DNA of 64,000 nt from Planctomycetia bacterium (GTDB lineage Bacteria > Planctomycetota > Planctomycetia > Pirellulales > PNKZ01). The position numbers and the translations under genes were made by a program. Location of the stretch: positions 1 to 64,000 of the forward strand of contig JAIOPP010000056.1 in assembly GCA_021413845.1 (NCBI GenBank), in the 5' to 3' direction. Positions 1-8,654 of this stretch are shown in pieces (positions within the stretch are counted from its first letter, which is position 1; each line of letters opens with the position of its first letter). The notes beneath the pieces were generated by a model. The model saw only the letters and a program-made list of their open reading frames with translations, did not search any database and was not told the DNA's origin.

Positions 1-1114
1 CGACCTTCACCACCTGGAAGCGGCGTGCCAGGGCGGGGTCGCGTTCCACGTATTTCTTGTACTCGGCCCAGGTGGTGGCCGCGATGGTCCGCATCTCGCC
101 GCGCGCCAGGGCGGGCTTCAGCAGATTGGCTGCGTCCCCCTGGCCCTCGGTCCCCCCCGCGCCGATCAGGGTGTGGGCCTCGTCGATGAACATGATGATC
201 GGCTTCTCGGACGACTGCACTTCTTCGATCACCTGCTTCAAGCGATTCTCGAATTCTCCCTTCATGCTCGCGCCGGCTTGCAGCAAGCCGACGTCGAGCG
301 TGCGCAAGCTGACGTCGCGCAACGACGGGGGCACGTCGCCGGCGGCGATCCGCAGCGCGAAGCCCTCGACGACGGCCGTCTTGCCGACGCCGGCCTCGCC
401 CGTCAGGATCGGGTTGTTCTGCTTGCGGCGCATGAGGATATCGACGACTTGCCGAATCTCCTCGTCGCGACCGACGATCGGGTCGATCTCTCCCTTGCGG
501 GCCTGCTCGGTCAGGTCGACCGTGAACTGCGCGAGTGCTTGTTGTTTCCCCATTTGCGCCGGCGACATCGCCCCGGAAGCTTCTCCCGGCGCCGCTCCGC
601 CGCTGAGGCCCGAGCCGTCGGTGGCCTTCAGGCCCGACTCCGGCGAGCCGCCGACGACTTCGTCGAACTTCTCGGCCAGCGTTTCGACCTTGATCTTGTC
701 GAACTCCTTCGAGATGCCGACGAGCGCGTTGCGCAGATGCTTCGTCTTCAACATGCCGAGAATCAGGTGACCGGTGCGAACTTGGCTATCGCCTAAGAGG
801 AGCGTGGCGTAGACCCAACCCCGCTCGACCGCTTCATCGACATGCGACGAAAGATCGGAGATCGACGAAGCGCCGCGCGGCAGCCGATCGAGGCTGTCGG
901 TGAAGTCTTTCACGATCCGAGACGGATCGAGATTGAACTGCCGGATGATCCGGTGCAAGTCGGAGTCTTGCAGCTGCAGCACTTGATGCAGCCAATGCAC
1001 GAGCTCGACATAAGGGTTGCCGCGCAGCTTGCAGAACGTCGTCGCGCTCTCGATCGCGCGGTAGCCGACGCTGTTTAATTTGCCGAACAGTTTCGATCGA
1101 CTGATTTCACTCAC
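1..1114 (-). CDS. tssH: T6SS AAA+ ATPase TssH (ClpV), 3' end outside window
   Basis: TssH/ClpV disassembles the contracted TssB-TssC sheath in the cytoplasm so that subunits are reused. Only the first 371 codons are present. I read a GTG start (VSEISRSKLFGKLNS) with a GAGAGG Shine-Dalgarno just upstream; no ATG fits. Residues about 1-160 are the Clp N-domain region. The first AAA module starts near 200, with Walker A GEAGVGKT at about 239-246, Walker B IIMFIDEAHT at about 306-314 and an arginine-finger region ALARRFQVVKV at the edge. It lies 159 bp downstream of tssG and is last in the visible T6SS operon. A housekeeping ClpB is the alternative, but the locus and the divergent N-domain favour ClpV. 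Confidence 0.93.
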   Translation of the reverse strand, partial: MSEISRSKLFGKLNSVGYRAIESATTFCKLRGNPYVELVHWLHQVLQLQDSDLHRIIRQFNLDPSRIVKDFTDSLDRLPRGASSISDLSSHVDEAVERGWVYATLLLGDSQVRTGHLILGMLKTKHLRNALVGISKEFDKIKVETLAEKFDEVVGGSPESGLKATDGSGLSGGAAPGEASGAMSPAQMGKQQALAQFTVDLTEQARKGEIDPIVGRDEEIRQVVDILMRRKQNNPILTGEAGVGKTAVVEGFALRIAAGDVPPSLRDVSLRTLDVGLLQAGASMKGEFENRLKQVIEEVQSSEKPIIMFIDEAHTLIGAGGTEGQGDAANLLKPALARGEMRTIAATTWAEYKKYVERDPALARRFQVVKV

Positions 1115-1273
1115 GGGACGGACCTCTCGGATTTATCGGAACGGTATTTCGGATAAGGGCGTATTTAGACTTCGCAGTTAGGTTTCGTAGCTTGGCTTCT
1201 TAGCTGGACATCGCGGATAGTTTTAGAGCGGATAGTTTAGAATTGTTTCGGATCGCTAGCGAGCGGGGCGGCG

Positions 1274-2305
1274 TTAGGCGGCGTCGAGCCCTCGGCTGAG
1301 GACGAGGTCGCGGGCATCTTCGCCCGGCTTGCGACGGCCGAGCCAAGTGGTCCAGCCGAGTTTGCCTTGCCGGCCGAGCGTCAGCCGCGGAATTTCCTCG
1401 CTCTTGAGCGTGAGCCGCACGTCCCAACGCAGCGTCAGGCCGACGTAGTTGCGGATCACGTCTTTCAGGCGCGTGAGCGTGGCCCCGCCGGGGAGCAAGC
1501 GGTTGTAGTCGGCGAAGTTCATCGGGCCGAGATCCAAGCGAAACGTCTGCCGCCGATCCCACACGCGCGTCCCGAGGATCGCGCTCGAGCCGAGCGTGGC
1601 GCAGGCGCGATCGACCCCGAGCTTGAGCCGACAATCGGCCGGCAAGTCGAGCCAATGGCCGACGAACTCTTCGAGCTTGGCCGGCACGCGCAGAAACGAG
1701 CCGACGATCGCGCACAGGCCGACTGCGTGGCGCGTTTGCGCGGAAAGATGGCCGACGAAATGGAGCTTCGTATGGTCGGGCATCGCATCGCGATTGCGGA
1801 GCGACGGCACGCCGATCCCCATCAGCGAACCGGCGTACGTGGCGAAGCGATCGCTTTCCGGACGATCGAACTGCACTGTCGGCTGGGAATCGGCCCAAGC
1901 GCGATAGAAGTACGTGGCGAAGCGATGATGAAAGACGTCGAAGAAGCGGGCGATCGTTTGGTCGCGATTGCGGAGGATCCGTTCGTAAGCGAACTCGGTG
2001 AGATGCAGCGGCAGCGGGCCGTTGGCGCCGAGCAGACCGAAGAAATAGGTCTGCAAGCGCCACACCTCGGCATCGCCGAGCTTCTGGAACGACGCCAAGG
2101 TCGAGGGGGCGAAAGCCATCGTCGGCACTTGGCCGATGCGCAGCGACTCGTCGCGCGGGCGCGCAGAGTAGCCGATCCGCGGTTGATTGCGGAACGTCGC
2201 TTCCAGGCGGCGCAAAGTCTGGTAGAAGCCGAATCGAAAAGGCTCGGCTTCGAGGCTTTGCAACCAACCTAGATCAGGTGCTTTCGTCCGATGCTCGCCG
2301 GCCAT
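1274..2305 (-). CDS. tssG: T6SS baseplate protein TssG
   Basis: TssG (ImpH/VasB family) forms the baseplate wedge with TssF and TssE. The protein is 343 aa from the ATG at 2305 (MAGEHRTKAPDLGWLQSL), a normal length. Typical family stretches are visible: EAEPFRFGFYQTLRRLE near the start, then PLPLHLTEFAYERI and the FFDVFHHRFATYFYRAW segment in the first half. A longer upstream open frame exists but only runs antiparallel-style through tssF in another frame, so the ATG inside the tssF tail is the real start. The 37-bp overlap with the tssF end suggests translational coupling. Confidence 0.93.
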   Translation of the reverse strand: MAGEHRTKAPDLGWLQSLEAEPFRFGFYQTLRRLEATFRNQPRIGYSARPRDESLRIGQVPTMAFAPSTLASFQKLGDAEVWRLQTYFFGLLGANGPLPLHLTEFAYERILRNRDQTIARFFDVFHHRFATYFYRAWADSQPTVQFDRPESDRFATYAGSLMGIGVPSLRNRDAMPDHTKLHFVGHLSAQTRHAVGLCAIVGSFLRVPAKLEEFVGHWLDLPADCRLKLGVDRACATLGSSAILGTRVWDRRQTFRLDLGPMNFADYNRLLPGGATLTRLKDVIRNYVGLTLRWDVRLTLKSEEIPRLTLGRQGKLGWTTWLGRRKPGEDARDLVLSRGLDAA

Positions 2306-4149
2306 CGCATGATCTCGCCACGTTCCGTGGTGCGCAGAATCGTTTCGGTGAATGAATTGATCGAGACGTACTTCGTGAAAAACTCCGCCAACACGCCCCC
2401 CAACAAGAACACGCCCGCTCCGGCGTAGTTCGACTCGTCGCAAGTGAGCGTGATTTCCAAACCTCGGCCGAACGTCATCGGGCCCGGCATCGGCAACCGC
2501 CGCGTGACGGGCTTCGACTCGACCTTCTGCAACCCTTCGACTTGCTTCAACTGGTCCGCTTCGTAAATGTCGGCATAGAGCTTCAGCAACTCGCGCAGCG
2601 CGGTCGCTCCCCCTTGTCCCTCGTTGCCGACGAGCGACAAGTAGTTCAACGACAGATGGTTGATGAGCCGCCAAATGTGCGCGCCGGAGACGAAGTCGTG
2701 GGCGGGAATCGGCTCGGTCGGGCCCGCGACGCAACGGATCGACTTCACCGGAGCGCCGATCTCGAGCGTGAAATCGGTCGCCCCTTTGCCGACCGACATC
2801 ATCAGCGGCAAGTCGCGATTCGTGCAGAGCAGCATCAGATCGAGCTGATTGAGCCCGTGGCCGTGAGGCGCTTGCCGACCATCGACGAGCGACAGATACA
2901 ACTCGCTGCCGATATAGCTGGTGCGAGGGCCGGCGCGCTTTTGCTTCGACGACAACGGCCGGGGGACCCGACGCTGCGCGTAGTACGCCGTTTGCGATTC
3001 GGCCGGCTCCGTAGCGACGTCGCTCATCGAGTAAAACGAACGAAACGCCATGGGCTTCGGATCGTCTTCGGAATAGCCGGTCGCCTTCGTGACGCGGAAG
3101 ACCTCGAGATCCATCGGCCGCGTTCGATCCGGCACGACTTGATACTCGTGATCTTGACGATTCAGATGAATGCGATCGGCCCGATGCGGAAACAGATTGA
3201 TTGCCGGAGTGCAGAACAGGCCGAAGTTGGACGGATCGACGACGTTCTCCAACATCGGCTCGGCCCGGTTGAAGAGCACCACGATTTCCAACATCGACTC
3301 TTTGCACTTGCGCACGGCCGGCGCCAGGCCGGTGAGCTCGAAGAACATGAACCGCTGGAAGAACGCGAAGTATTCCTGCAGCAGGCGATAGCCCTGAAAC
3401 GATTCGGCCGTAACCGGGAGGAGCGCTTGCGCGTCGTCGAAGCCGAGCCGGCGGATCGACGACTTATCGAGGATCTCATGCCAGGCATTGCCGACCGGCC
3501 GGACGAGCACGGCGTCGCAAGCGGCGAAGATCTGTTCATAGAGCCGCATGGCCCGTTGCTCGCCGCCGCGCACGAAGATCGGCAGCCGATCTAAGGCGAG
3601 CTTATCGAACGTCAGGCCGGCGGTCGTGCGGAGGCGAAGGCGAACCCCGGCCTTCGCCTTTTGCAGCTTGCTCGGCAGCGAGATGTTGGAAACGTCGCGG
3701 CTGAAGTAGTCGGCCTGCGTGAGCTCGATGGGCCACAAGGTCGTGTCGTGCGCGGTGCGGTATTCGCAGGCCGTTTGATCTCCCTTGCCGAGCACGCTGC
3801 GTAGCGCGGTCGCGCGCGGCACGACATACCCTTCCGCCAACGCCCCTTCCGTCAGATCCGGCCGCATCTCGACGACCGTCATCGACGGCGTCGGGCAGAG
3901 GTAATGCGGATACGTCATCTCCAGCAAGTGCTGCGTGAAGCGCGGGAACTCGCCGTCGAGCTTGAGCTGCACGCGGGCCGAAAGGAACGCGAAGCCTTCG
4001 AGCAAGCGCTCGACGTAGGGATCGGCACACTCAAACGCTTCGAGCCCGAGCCGGCCGGCGATCTTCGGGAACTCGCGCGCAAACTCGCTTCCCATCTCAC
4101 GGATGTATTGGAGTTCGCTGTTGTAGAATTTGAGAAACTGCGGATCCAT
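2269..4149 (-). CDS. tssF: T6SS baseplate protein TssF
   Basis: TssF (ImpG/VasA family) is the largest baseplate wedge subunit and partners TssG. The protein is 626 aa from the ATG at 4149 (MDPQFLKFYNSELQYIREMG), matching the family start and length. Family hallmarks include FAREFPKIAGRLGLE, the segment DPYVERLLEGFAFLSARVQ and HYLCPTPSMTVVEM in the first 130 residues. The open frame continues upstream to 4539 without family similarity, so I rejected the longer start. It overlaps tssG by 37 bp and follows tssE after 35 bp. Confidence 0.95.
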   Translation of the reverse strand: MDPQFLKFYNSELQYIREMGSEFAREFPKIAGRLGLEAFECADPYVERLLEGFAFLSARVQLKLDGEFPRFTQHLLEMTYPHYLCPTPSMTVVEMRPDLTEGALAEGYVVPRATALRSVLGKGDQTACEYRTAHDTTLWPIELTQADYFSRDVSNISLPSKLQKAKAGVRLRLRTTAGLTFDKLALDRLPIFVRGGEQRAMRLYEQIFAACDAVLVRPVGNAWHEILDKSSIRRLGFDDAQALLPVTAESFQGYRLLQEYFAFFQRFMFFELTGLAPAVRKCKESMLEIVVLFNRAEPMLENVVDPSNFGLFCTPAINLFPHRADRIHLNRQDHEYQVVPDRTRPMDLEVFRVTKATGYSEDDPKPMAFRSFYSMSDVATEPAESQTAYYAQRRVPRPLSSKQKRAGPRTSYIGSELYLSLVDGRQAPHGHGLNQLDLMLLCTNRDLPLMMSVGKGATDFTLEIGAPVKSIRCVAGPTEPIPAHDFVSGAHIWRLINHLSLNYLSLVGNEGQGGATALRELLKLYADIYEADQLKQVEGLQKVESKPVTRRLPMPGPMTFGRGLEITLTCDESNYAGAGVFLLGGVLAEFFTKYVSINSFTETILRTTERGEIMRWPASIGRKHLI

Positions 4150-4184
4150 CGGCTCATCGCAACCTCGCGCGCTCGGCGCGACCG

Positions 4185-4685
4185 TTACTTCTGCTCCTTC
4201 ACGGTGACGGTGCCGGTATCCAGATCGACTTCGGTGCGCAAATACAATCGCAAGGGAATCGGCTGCGCCCAAAGCTCCCCTTCGATTTCGATCGCGAGCG
4301 ACTTCTTGCTCATTTCCGAATCGCTTTTCGCGGCCCGCACGACGACCGAATCGTGCAAGATGCGCGGCTCGAAATCGTAGACCGCTTGCCTCACGCGCTT
4401 CTCGAGCTTCGCGAGGTTCGTGCCCGAGAGGGTCGTGCCGGAAAGGGCCGGCACGCCGAAGTTGACGACCGAGCGCTTGACGTGCGGATACGCATCGAGG
4501 TCTTCGAGGTTTTCCAAACTCTCGCAATTGAGCAACCACGCGAGATCGCGCAGCACCAACTCGCGCAGCTTCTGCATGGCGAACACGCGCTGCTCCCGCG
4601 ACTCGACGCGCGACGTCGGATCGTCGTCGATCAGGCGATCGAGCAACGAGGGTTGCAGACGTTCTTTTTGCGTGAGTTCGGCCAT
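4185..4685 (-). CDS. tssE: T6SS baseplate protein TssE (gp25-like)
   Basis: TssE is the gp25/GPW lysozyme-like baseplate protein that seeds sheath assembly. The chosen start is the ATG at 4685, giving 166 aa; the frame is open further upstream but the protein family begins around here (MAELTQKERLQPSLLDRLID). Family features are the SLLDRLIDDDP segment, LRDLAWLLN, the VNFGVPALSG segment and the C-terminal IEGELWAQPIPLRLYLRTEVD, typical of gp25-like folds. It lies between tagJ (38 bp) and tssF (35 bp), in line with one polycistronic message. Confidence 0.92.
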   Translation of the reverse strand: MAELTQKERLQPSLLDRLIDDDPTSRVESREQRVFAMQKLRELVLRDLAWLLNCESLENLEDLDAYPHVKRSVVNFGVPALSGTTLSGTNLAKLEKRVRQAVYDFEPRILHDSVVVRAAKSDSEMSKKSLAIEIEGELWAQPIPLRLYLRTEVDLDTGTVTVKEQK

Positions 4686-4723
4686 GAGATGCGATCCGTC
4701 ATGCTCTCGGTCGCCCGCCTGCG

Positions 4724-5581
4724 CTAGGAGGTCTTGGCGGGAGCGTCGAAGAGAATTTGTTCGACATCGAACAAGGAGTATTCGTTTTCGTCGGTCGAGA
4801 GAAGTCGTTGTCCGAGCCCGTAGAAGATTTCCGGGGCTTGTTCTTGCCATTCGGTTTTACGCGCGAGGCGAATCAGATCGTCGGCCGCGGATTCCGAGCC
4901 CGGATAACGGGCCGGGACGAAGCCGACCGCTTCGCCGCCGTTCGTCCATTGGAAATGCGCCGGCAACCAAACGACGTCGCGCAGATCGGTCGGCTTTTCG
5001 AAATCGACCCGCATCAGCCGCAGCATCGGGATCCAATAATACTTCCCGTTCACGACCGCTTCGAGAATCGGCCCGAGCCGCGAATCGGCATCGGCGATCC
5101 ACTCGAACGGCACCTTCGGGTTCACGTCGGAATCCTTCGCCGTGGTCTTTTCGTCCGTCGGCTTGCGAACCTTGAGCTTGCCGGGCGAGGCGGGGACGTC
5201 TTCGAGCGCTTGGTTGCGAAGCTGCTGAGCTTCGGCATGCTTGCCGGCTCCGGCCAGCCGCGCCGCTTCCATGACGAGCGCCATCCACGGCTCCGGCTCG
5301 CCGAAGAACAGCGGCGAGCGCTCGCCGGCGAACACCTGCTTGCGCAGCGCTTCGCATTGAATCAACTCTTGATAGGTCTGCCCGAGCGAGAGACACTCCG
5401 GGTCCATATCGCGCGCGACGTTGAGCTGCGTCAGCGCGCGGTCCCAATCTCCCATCACGGCGGCCAGCTGGAACATGTAGACGCGATGCTTCGCTTGGGC
5501 CGGTTCTTTACGAACTTCGGCCTTGAGCGCTTCGAGGGCGCGAGCGAGATCGGCGTTGCGAAGCGCTTCCTGCGACGACAT
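4724..5581 (-). CDS. tagJ: T6SS accessory protein TagJ (ImpE family)
   Basis: The protein is 285 aa and matches the ImpE/TagJ family. In other bacteria TagJ binds TssB and is linked to ClpV recruitment in one T6SS subclass. The N-terminal half is TPR-like helical (LARALEALKAEVRKEPAQ, LAAVMGDWDRALTQL). The C-terminal half holds the family signature with FEWIADADSRLGP, NGKYYWIPM and DLVWLPAHFQWT-like sequence (here DVVWLPAHFQWTNGGEA). A GGAAGGA Shine-Dalgarno precedes the ATG. Its presence between hcp and tssE is a clue to the T6SS subtype, since many systems lack tagJ. Confidence 0.9.
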   Translation of the reverse strand: MSSQEALRNADLARALEALKAEVRKEPAQAKHRVYMFQLAAVMGDWDRALTQLNVARDMDPECLSLGQTYQELIQCEALRKQVFAGERSPLFFGEPEPWMALVMEAARLAGAGKHAEAQQLRNQALEDVPASPGKLKVRKPTDEKTTAKDSDVNPKVPFEWIADADSRLGPILEAVVNGKYYWIPMLRLMRVDFEKPTDLRDVVWLPAHFQWTNGGEAVGFVPARYPGSESAADDLIRLARKTEWQEQAPEIFYGLGQRLLSTDENEYSLFDVEQILFDAPAKTS

Positions 5582-5662
5582 ACGGCGAGTCCTTCCCGAT
5601 GGTTGCGAAGCCGAAGCCGGCTACGGCGAAGCGAGATCGAATCCAATCAGTCGAGCGGGCCG

Positions 5663-6202
5663 TTACTTCCAGCCGCTCGGCGTCCAGTCTTTGCTTTCTT
5701 GCTGGTCCCAACCGCGCGGACCGTACGTCTGATACGTCTTGCCGTCGGTCGAGGAATCGTAGGCCATCGCGATCTGGTTGTACCAGAAACTCAGCGACTC
5801 CGAGGCCCGATCGGACGCGCTGCCGTCGATGCTCCACGACTTCAACAGGGCCTTGCCGAAGCGAATCTTGAGATACGCCTTGATCGTTCCTTTGGAATCC
5901 TGATCGCCGTAGGCCCGGGGCTCGACGAACGCGATGTCGACGACGAACGGCGTGTTCGCCTCGCCGCTGGCGCGCTGCTTGATGGCCGTATACATTAGAT
6001 CGACGGTCGAGATGTCGGCCGTCTTGGTGCAAGTGAACTCTTGCGTGTCCCCTTTGCCGGTCTCGATGTCGTTGCCGCCGCCCCGCTTGGCTTGCTCGAT
6101 CTTCCGCTCGGTGCCGAAACTGAAGTTTTCGAGCGTGATCCAATTCTCGTAGCCGGGAAATTTGCAGTCTCCCTTGATCTCGTTGATTTTCATCAAGATC
6201 AT
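5663..6202 (-). CDS. hcp: Hcp tube protein, copy 1 (TssD family)
   Basis: Hcp stacks as hexameric rings into the inner T6SS tube and carries small effectors. This copy is 179 aa and begins MILMKINEIKGDCKFPGYENW; the KGDCKFPG element, the ENFSFGTER strand and the C-terminal WYNQIAMAYD are typical. A good Shine-Dalgarno (AGAGGGAT) precedes the ATG at 6202. It sits 142 bp downstream of a second, divergent hcp copy, with a perfect hairpin between them, and upstream of tagJ. The two copies share the fold but are far from identical, so they may form different tubes or one may be a specialised carrier. Confidence 0.92.
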   Translation of the reverse strand: MILMKINEIKGDCKFPGYENWITLENFSFGTERKIEQAKRGGGNDIETGKGDTQEFTCTKTADISTVDLMYTAIKQRASGEANTPFVVDIAFVEPRAYGDQDSKGTIKAYLKIRFGKALLKSWSIDGSASDRASESLSFWYNQIAMAYDSSTDGKTYQTYGPRGWDQQESKDWTPSGWK

Positions 6203-6274
6203 CGGATCGAATCCCTCTTTCCGAAAGAGACGGCGACGTCACGACGTAGGGGTCGGCCGCGAAATGAAACGCGA

Positions 6275-6309
6275 GGCGCAGCGTCGAAACGGTTTTTCGA
6301 CGCTGCGCC
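6275..6309 (-). terminator. Perfect 15-bp hairpin between the two hcp genes
   Basis: Arms GGCGCAGCGTCGAAA (6275-6289) and its exact complement (6295-6309) enclose a 5-base loop, 36 bp after the hcp copy 2 stop. There is no strong T-run; a stabilising or terminating function for the hcp message is inferred. Confidence 0.55.
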
Positions 6310-6344
6310 CGCGATGATGTCGAACGAAAACTTCCGCCCGAAGC

Positions 6345-6941
6345 TTACTTGATCAGCTTCCCGCCCTTGGAGTCGTAGCTTTCGACCGAGCCCGGGAGAC
6401 CAGGTCCGTCGTCGCCGGTGTCTTTGACCCACGGACGGCTTTGGACGTGATCCCAGCAGCACTCTTGTTGCTTGGTGAAGATCTTGCCGTCGGTCGTGGC
6501 GAAATAGGTGAAGGCGATCTTGTTGTACCACAGCGCGACGTCTTCGGTCGGGCGACCGTCGGCATCGCCGCTCATCGTCCAGCTCTTGATGAAGGTGTTG
6601 TGCAGCTTGAACATCAAGAACACGACGTTCCCTTGCTCTTCGCCGATCGTGATCGCTTCGACGAACTTGATTTCGACCGTGCCGACCGAGGAGCCGCTGA
6701 TCGCCTTACGAGCCAAGAAGGTCGAGATCGCGTCCATGCTCTTGCTGATCGTGCACTCTTGCAACTCGCCGACGCCGAGCGTCACGTCCGCAGTGCCCGA
6801 CTTGGCGCTGTCGGAAAGTTCGCGCTGCACGCCGAAGCTGAAGCTCTCGGCCGTGAAGTAGCCTTTCTTCTCGCCGGAATCGGAAGTGAATCCCGGGATC
6901 TGGCAGTCGCCCTTGTGGTTTTCGATAGTGATGAGAATCAT
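6345..6941 (-). CDS. hcp: Hcp tube protein, copy 2 (TssD family, longer C-terminus)
   Basis: This is the first hcp after tssC. It is 198 aa, longer than usual for Hcp, begins MILITIENHKGDCQIPGF and shares KGDC-x-IPG, ESFSFGVQRE and WYNKIAFTYFATTDGK with copy 1. The extra length is a C-terminal tail after about residue 160 containing CCWDHVQSRPWVKD, which is absent from minimal Hcp proteins and could be an interaction segment; that is inference. A clear AAAGGA Shine-Dalgarno precedes the ATG, and a candidate promoter lies about 90-115 bp upstream, so hcp expression may be partly independent of tssC. Confidence 0.92.
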   Translation of the reverse strand: MILITIENHKGDCQIPGFTSDSGEKKGYFTAESFSFGVQRELSDSAKSGTADVTLGVGELQECTISKSMDAISTFLARKAISGSSVGTVEIKFVEAITIGEEQGNVVFLMFKLHNTFIKSWTMSGDADGRPTEDVALWYNKIAFTYFATTDGKIFTKQQECCWDHVQSRPWVKDTGDDGPGLPGSVESYDSKGGKLIK

Positions 6942-7027
6942 CGTTAATCCTTTGCTGTACTAAAAGACCGATCGCTCGGATCCCGCTACCCTTAATAAAC
7001 CGATTTCTCGACTCGCGCAACGGAATT

Positions 7028-7057
7028 AAAATAGAGTGTCGAAAAACATCTCGTCAA
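7028..7057 (-). promoter_or_regulatory. Candidate promoter of the hcp genes inside the T6SS operon
   Basis: On the minus strand TTGACG (7057-7052) and TATTTT (7033-7028) lie 18 bp apart. It sits between the tssC hairpin and hcp copy 2, with about 80 nt of leader to the ATG at 6941, so hcp may be transcribed separately from tssABC. Confidence 0.42.
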
Positions 7058-7069
7058 CTTGCGGCGGCC

Positions 7070-7100
7070 CTCGGCGCTCGGATTTTTCCCGAACGCCGAG
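7070..7100 (-). terminator. Hairpin after tssC (transcript-processing or partial terminator)
   Basis: A 12-bp stem (7070-7081 with 7089-7100, one G-U) and 7-base loop begin 10 bp after the tssC stop. No T-run follows on the minus strand, so it is not a classic terminator; it may stabilise or process the mRNA. Confidence 0.5.
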
Positions 7101-7109
7101 GTGCCGGCA

Positions 7110-8600
7110 TTAACCCGCCGGAAGCTTCGACGTGAGTCGGAGCGAGACGGTGAGACCTTCCAATTGGTAGTGCGGACGAAGGAAGAACTTCGACGCGTAA
7201 TAGCCGGGATTCGCCGGATCCGGCTCGACGACGACCTTCGCCTCGGCCAACGGACGACGAGCCTTATCTTCTTGGCTGGCAACGCCCGGGTTCGGTTCCA
7301 CATAGCGGTTGATCCAGCTTTGCAGCCAGTTCGCCAGCGAAGTCTGATCTTGGAACGAGCCGATTTTGTCTCGCACCATGCACTTCAGATAGTGCGCGAA
7401 ACGGCAAGTGGCGAACAAGTACGGCAGCCGGGCCGAAAGCTGAGCGTTGGCCGAAGCATCCGGGTTGTCGTATTCCTGCGGCTTCTGCAACGACTGCGCG
7501 CCGATGAAGGCCGCGAAATCGCTGTTCTTCTTGTGGATCAAAGGCATGAACCCGGCCTTCGCTAGTTCCGCTTCGCGACGATCGGCGATCGCGATTTCCG
7601 TCGGGCACTTCATATCGACGCCGCCGTCGTCGGACGGGAACGTGTGCGTCGGCAAGCCTTCGACCGCTCCGCCCGACTCGATGCCGCGAATCGTCGTACA
7701 CCAGCCGTAGAGTTTGAACGCGCGGGTAATGTTCGTCGCCATCGCATAGGCGGCGTTCGTCCAACAATACTTCGAGTGATCGCCCCCTTCGGTCTCTTCT
7801 TCGAAGTTGAACTCTTCGACAGGGCTGGTCTTCGAACCGTACGGCACGCGCGATAAGAACCGCGGCATGCACAGGCCGAGGTAGCGCGCGTCGTCCGACT
7901 CGCGCAGCGAGCGCCACGAGGCATACTCGGCCGTCGAGAAGATCTTCGTCAGATCGCGCGGGTTGCTAAGCTCTTGCCAGCTTTCCATCTGCATCACGCT
8001 CGGTGCGGCGCCGGTGATCATCGGCGTATGCGCGGCCGCGCAAACCTGCATCATTTCGGTCAGCAAAGCGACGTCGGGCGGGCTGTGGTCGAAGTGGTAA
8101 TCGGCCGTGAGGCAGCCGTAGGGCTCGCCGCCGAACTGGCCGTATTCTTCTTCATAGACGCGTTTGAAGATCGGGCTCTGATCCCAGGCCGTCCCCTTGA
8201 ACTTCTTCATCGTCTTGCCGAGTTCCTTCTTCGAGATGTTGAAGACCTTGATCTTCAACAGTTCGTCGGTCTCGGTGTTGGTCACCAAGTGGTGCAGACC
8301 GCGCCAGGCGCTTTCGAGTTGTTGAAAGTCGGCGTGGTGCAGCACGAGGTTGACTTGTTCGGTCAACTTCTTGTCGATCGCGGCGATCATCGCCGTGATC
8401 GAAGCGATCGCGTCGTCGGAGACTACGCCGGATTTTTCCAAGGCTTGTTGAGCCAAGGTCTTCACGGCGTTCTCGATCGCTTCCTTAGCCTGAGTCGATT
8501 GCGGCTTGAACTCTTTGCTTAAGAGCGAAGAGAACTCGCTCGTTTCCGTCGTCGTGGTCGTCGTCGTTTGACCAACTGCCTGATTCGCATCCGTTGACAT
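7110..8600 (-). CDS. tssC: T6SS contractile sheath large subunit TssC
   Basis: TssC (VipB/ImpD) forms the contractile sheath with TssB around the Hcp tube. It is 496 aa, a standard length. Recognisable family segments are LESAWRGLHHLV, the DWGGDPYG-like EYGQFGGEPYGCLTADY, AHTPMITGAAPSV and the C-terminal RPHYQLEGLTVSLRLTSKLP. The N-terminus has a run of seven threonines around residues 12-18, a low-complexity feature not seen in most homologues. AGAGGTAA precedes the ATG at 8600. The gene is 54 bp downstream of tssB; a 12-bp stem hairpin follows its stop codon. Confidence 0.96.
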   Translation of the reverse strand: MSTDANQAVGQTTTTTTTETSEFSSLLSKEFKPQSTQAKEAIENAVKTLAQQALEKSGVVSDDAIASITAMIAAIDKKLTEQVNLVLHHADFQQLESAWRGLHHLVTNTETDELLKIKVFNISKKELGKTMKKFKGTAWDQSPIFKRVYEEEYGQFGGEPYGCLTADYHFDHSPPDVALLTEMMQVCAAAHTPMITGAAPSVMQMESWQELSNPRDLTKIFSTAEYASWRSLRESDDARYLGLCMPRFLSRVPYGSKTSPVEEFNFEEETEGGDHSKYCWTNAAYAMATNITRAFKLYGWCTTIRGIESGGAVEGLPTHTFPSDDGGVDMKCPTEIAIADRREAELAKAGFMPLIHKKNSDFAAFIGAQSLQKPQEYDNPDASANAQLSARLPYLFATCRFAHYLKCMVRDKIGSFQDQTSLANWLQSWINRYVEPNPGVASQEDKARRPLAEAKVVVEPDPANPGYYASKFFLRPHYQLEGLTVSLRLTSKLPAG

Positions 8601-8654
8601 TCGGTTACCTCTTCCCGATTAGAATTTCTGGTGTTTCGTGGGACGAACGCGAGA

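Noticed and set aside
4150-4539. Longer TssF start at 4539
   Set aside because: The sequence before the ATG at 4149 overlaps tssE in another frame and shows no TssF similarity.
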